A DNA stretch of 64,000 nt from Pseudomonadota bacterium. Its GTDB lineage: Bacteria; Pseudomonadota; Gammaproteobacteria; Steroidobacterales; Steroidobacteraceae. The stretch covers positions 53,452 to 117,451 of the forward strand of contig JAEWBG010000111.1 of NCBI GenBank assembly GCA_023391335.1, read 5' to 3'. Numbering within the stretch: position 1 is the stretch's first letter; each line of letters starts with the position of its first letter. Shown here one piece after another: positions 62,181 to 64,000 of the stretch. The translations under genes were made by a program, and so were the position numbers. Below the pieces are notes generated by a model. That model was given only the letters and a program-made list of their open reading frames with translations, was not told the DNA's origin and made no database searches.

Positions 62181-62211
62181 TAGCGGATAGCGGATGGCGG
62201 ATTGCGGATAG
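62181..62211. repeat. Four tandem TAGCGGA-type heptamers upstream of dnaQ
   Basis: TAGCGGA, TAGCGGA, TGGCGGA and TTGCGGA follow in perfect register and end in TAG. They occupy the translation initiation region of dnaQ. Same heptamer as in the elements at 23789-23903 and 57853-58452. Confidence 0.7.
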
Positions 62212-62323
62212 AAGAACCCAGAACCAGCGCTGAGCGGCTCTTGAAGCTGCACCGAAAAACAGGCCCGTGGACCTTCCGAACAAAAGACGTACCCATACGA
62301 TTGCAGCGTCGGAGCATCATGGA

Positions 62324-63439
62324 TCAACCGATCACTTCGCCCACAGCTTCGGCTAGCGCGTTCACCACCGTGACTTGCTGATCCTCAGTGAGATAGGGAT
62401 GCATCGGCAAGCTCAAGACGCGCTGTCCCGCGCGCTCCGCAATCGGAAAACTTCCTTCGCGAAGCCCCAAATTCGAAAACACGGGCTGCAGATGCAGCGG
62501 GATCGGATAGTGAATCGCCGTGGGTATGCCGCGTTTCTTCAGCTCAGCTTCGACCGCATCACGGGCGTCCACTTGAATCGTGTACTGGGCATATACGCTC
62601 GTATTCCCGCTCGCAAGATAGGGTGCGGTGACGCGATCACTAAGCTTCTCCTTGATCAACTCTGAATAGCGCGCCCCAATTCGATTCCGGGCAATCACTT
62701 CTTCTTCGAAGATGTCCATCTTGGCCAACAGAATGGCGGCCTGCAGCGTGTCCAGTCTTCCGTTGATGCCCAGATACGGATGGTGGTAGCGGCGGTCCTG
62801 CCCGTGGACGCGGATCTCGCGCATGCGCTGTGCGAGCGCATCATCGTTCGTGAATAGCGCGCCGCCATCTCCGTAGCAGCCGAGCGGCTTCGATGGGAAG
62901 AATGACGTTGAACCCACATCCGATAACCCGCACGAACGTTTCCCCTTCTGCAGCGCACCGAAGCTTTGCGCGCCATCTTCAATGACAGGCAACTTGTGTT
63001 TGCGAGCGATTGCATTGATAGCGTCGAAATCCGCGCACTGTCCGTACAGCGAGACGGGCATGATCGCCTTGGTGCGCGGAGTGATGGCCTGTTCGATTAG
63101 ATTTGGGTCTAAGTTGTACGTACGCGCTTCGATATCGACGAAGACCGGCTTCGCGCCCGCAAGCGCGATCATTTCTCCTGTCGCGATGAACGTGAACGGT
63201 GAAGTGATCACCTCATCGCCCGCGCCGATGCCATAGGCCATCAATGCGATGAGCAAGGTGTCCGTACCGCTCGCAGCTCCAATGCAATGTTTGACGCCGA
63301 CGTATTCAGCCAGACGTCGCTCGAGTTCCTGATTCTCGCCGCCCAGGATGTACTGCCCGTGTTCCAGCACGGCCTGAATGCGTGCATTGACCGCAGGCTG
63401 AATCCGTCGGTACTGACTTTTCAAATCGATGAATTGCAT
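62324..63439 (-). CDS. wbpE: WbpE-like UDP-2-acetamido-2-deoxy-3-oxo-D-glucuronate aminotransferase
   Basis: PLP aminotransferase of 371 aa closely resembling Pseudomonas WbpE: MQFIDLKSQYRRIQPAVNARI, HGQYILGGE, ISLYGQCADFDAINAIARKH-like text (MPVSLYGQCADFDAINAIAR), CTSFFPSKPLGCYGDGG-type loop (STSFFPSKPLGCYGDGG with the PLP lysine), HGQDRRYHH and SVYAQYTIQVD. It aminates the 3-keto sugar made by WbpB. It is separated from the other Wbp genes by dnaQ and nhaB, and lies between rnhA and dnaQ, genes that are normally adjacent. Confidence 0.94.
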   Translation of the reverse strand: MQFIDLKSQYRRIQPAVNARIQAVLEHGQYILGGENQELERRLAEYVGVKHCIGAASGTDTLLIALMAYGIGAGDEVITSPFTFIATGEMIALAGAKPVFVDIEARTYNLDPNLIEQAITPRTKAIMPVSLYGQCADFDAINAIARKHKLPVIEDGAQSFGALQKGKRSCGLSDVGSTSFFPSKPLGCYGDGGALFTNDDALAQRMREIRVHGQDRRYHHPYLGINGRLDTLQAAILLAKMDIFEEEVIARNRIGARYSELIKEKLSDRVTAPYLASGNTSVYAQYTIQVDARDAVEAELKKRGIPTAIHYPIPLHLQPVFSNLGLREGSFPIAERAGQRVLSLPMHPYLTEDQQVTVVNALAEAVGEVIG

Positions 63440-63494
63440 TGATGCGTTTCTCCTTGGTGCGCTCGAAGTCTATCGCACACGCTTGTCGGCTTGG

Positions 63495-63998
63495 CTAAAT
63501 TGGATCAGGCGACGACTGCGCCTTCTGATGCGCCAGCATGCGATCGATCGCGATGTTCGCGAGCTGATCCGCACGTTCGTTTCCTGGCACGCCGGCGTGC
63601 CCCTTGACCCAATGCCACTCGATCCGATGACGCTCGATCTGCGCTTCAAGCGCCTGCCAAAGATCGACGTTCTTCACGGGCTTGCGATCCGCCGTCCGCC
63701 AATCGCGCAACTTCCATTGATGGATCCATTCGAGAATGCCTTTGCGGACGTACTGCGAATCTGTGTAGAGCGCGATCGAACACGGTCGATTCAAAGCTTT
63801 GAGCGCTTCGATTGCCCCAGTCAGCTCCATCCGATTGTTCGTCGTCGTCAGCTCAGCTCCGCTCAGTTCTTTGATATGCGGGCCCGCCATCAACACCGCG
63901 CCCCACCCTCCCGGGCCCGGATTACCGCGGCATGCCCCGTCGGTGTAGATGACGACGTTGGCGGGATCGGGTGGGGGCTGGGTAGAGGTTGGTGACAT
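63495..63998 (-). CDS. rnhA: Ribonuclease HI
   Basis: RNase HI of 167 aa that cuts the RNA strand of RNA-DNA hybrids. Catalytic residues line up: Asp20 (YTDGACRGNPGPGG), Glu58 (NNRMELTGAIEAL), Asp80 (LYTDSQYV) and Asp144 (GNERADQLAN), with His134 in KGHAG. It has a 10-residue Pro/Thr-rich N-terminal extension compared with E. coli. The ATG lies 3 bases from the window end, so an upstream start cannot be excluded. Confidence 0.96.
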   Translation of the reverse strand: MSPTSTQPPPDPANVVIYTDGACRGNPGPGGWGAVLMAGPHIKELSGAELTTTNNRMELTGAIEALKALNRPCSIALYTDSQYVRKGILEWIHQWKLRDWRTADRKPVKNVDLWQALEAQIERHRIEWHWVKGHAGVPGNERADQLANIAIDRMLAHQKAQSSPDPI

Positions 63999-64000
63999 GG

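Noticed and set aside
62173..62283. N-terminal extension of DnaQ by 37 residues
   Set aside because: The extra residues are a translation of the heptamer repeat and spacer; the exonuclease N-terminus begins at 62172.

Overview
The window comes from a Gammaproteobacterium. This rests on the exosortase-A (XrtA/PEP-CTERM) exopolysaccharide locus, NhaB, the co-directional rnhA/dnaQ pair, gltX next to tRNA-Ala/tRNA-Glu, a tRNA-Val(CAC), moderate-to-high GC, and intergenic heptamer 'stutter' repeats; a Steroidobacter/Nevskia/Xanthomonadales-like relative is a guess. Nearly the whole window is cell-surface polysaccharide biosynthesis, almost all on the minus strand. I saw no prophage, transposase, CRISPR array or rRNA.

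Region 1 (1-18.7 kb): an XrtA exopolysaccharide locus. On the plus strand are the tail of a GT4 glycosyltransferase and a polysaccharide deacetylase. Converging on them is a tightly packed minus-strand operon, read from high to low coordinate: initiating sugar transferase (TIGR03013 type), PrsK histidine kinase, PrsR sigma-54 activator, XrtA with a fused EpsI domain, PrsT TPR lipoprotein, export protein, chain-length determinant, tyrosine autokinase, outer-membrane beta-barrel, XrtA-type deacetylase, FemAB-like protein and a second deacetylase. Many junctions are 1-4 base start/stop overlaps. No PEP-CTERM substrate protein is encoded in the window.

Region 2 (18.7-26.5 kb): bfd, with a Fur box over its promoter, and bfr (iron storage); a lipoprotein with a near-consensus sigma-54 promoter that fits PrsR control; a tRNA-Glu/tRNA-Ala pair with a tRNA-derived trailer repeat; a GT2 glycosyltransferase; gltX; tRNA-Val; a CheY-like receiver protein; and a phosphomannomutase. 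A four-helix-bundle gene here is broken by an in-frame TAG.

Region 3 (26.5-63.4 kb): sugar-nucleotide supply (manC, ugd), then a roughly 30-kb minus-strand Wzx/Wzy-type O-antigen or capsule locus that ends in a strong rho-independent terminator at 29904-29938. It contains a WbpM-like dehydratase, an initiating sugar transferase, a TPP-dependent E1 alpha/beta pair, a DegT aminotransferase, a methyltransferase, glycosyltransferases, two Wzx flippases, a Wzy candidate, a fused glutaminase/N-acetyl-sugar amidotransferase, Wzz, a long SLBB export protein, pgi, an unrecognised lipoprotein, WbpD, WbpB, a UDP-glucuronate 4-epimerase and a UDP-HexNAc 6-dehydrogenase. Together with WbpE, which is stranded between rnhA and dnaQ, the Wbp enzymes make up a route to UDP-2,3-diacetamido-2,3-dideoxy-glucuronate. 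The fused amidotransferase could convert such a sugar to an amidino form.

Region 4 (59.9-64 kb): nhaB, dnaQ, wbpE and rnhA.

The least expected signals are non-coding. Two families of heptamer stutter repeats abut start or stop codons of gltX, dnaQ, the UDP-glucuronate epimerase gene, the dehydrogenase gene and manC. Both four-helix-bundle genes sit beside such repeats, and each is inactivated by a different lesion. A unit of about 157 bp carrying a copy of the 3' part of tRNA-Glu resembles the distal repeats of the E. coli tyrT operon.
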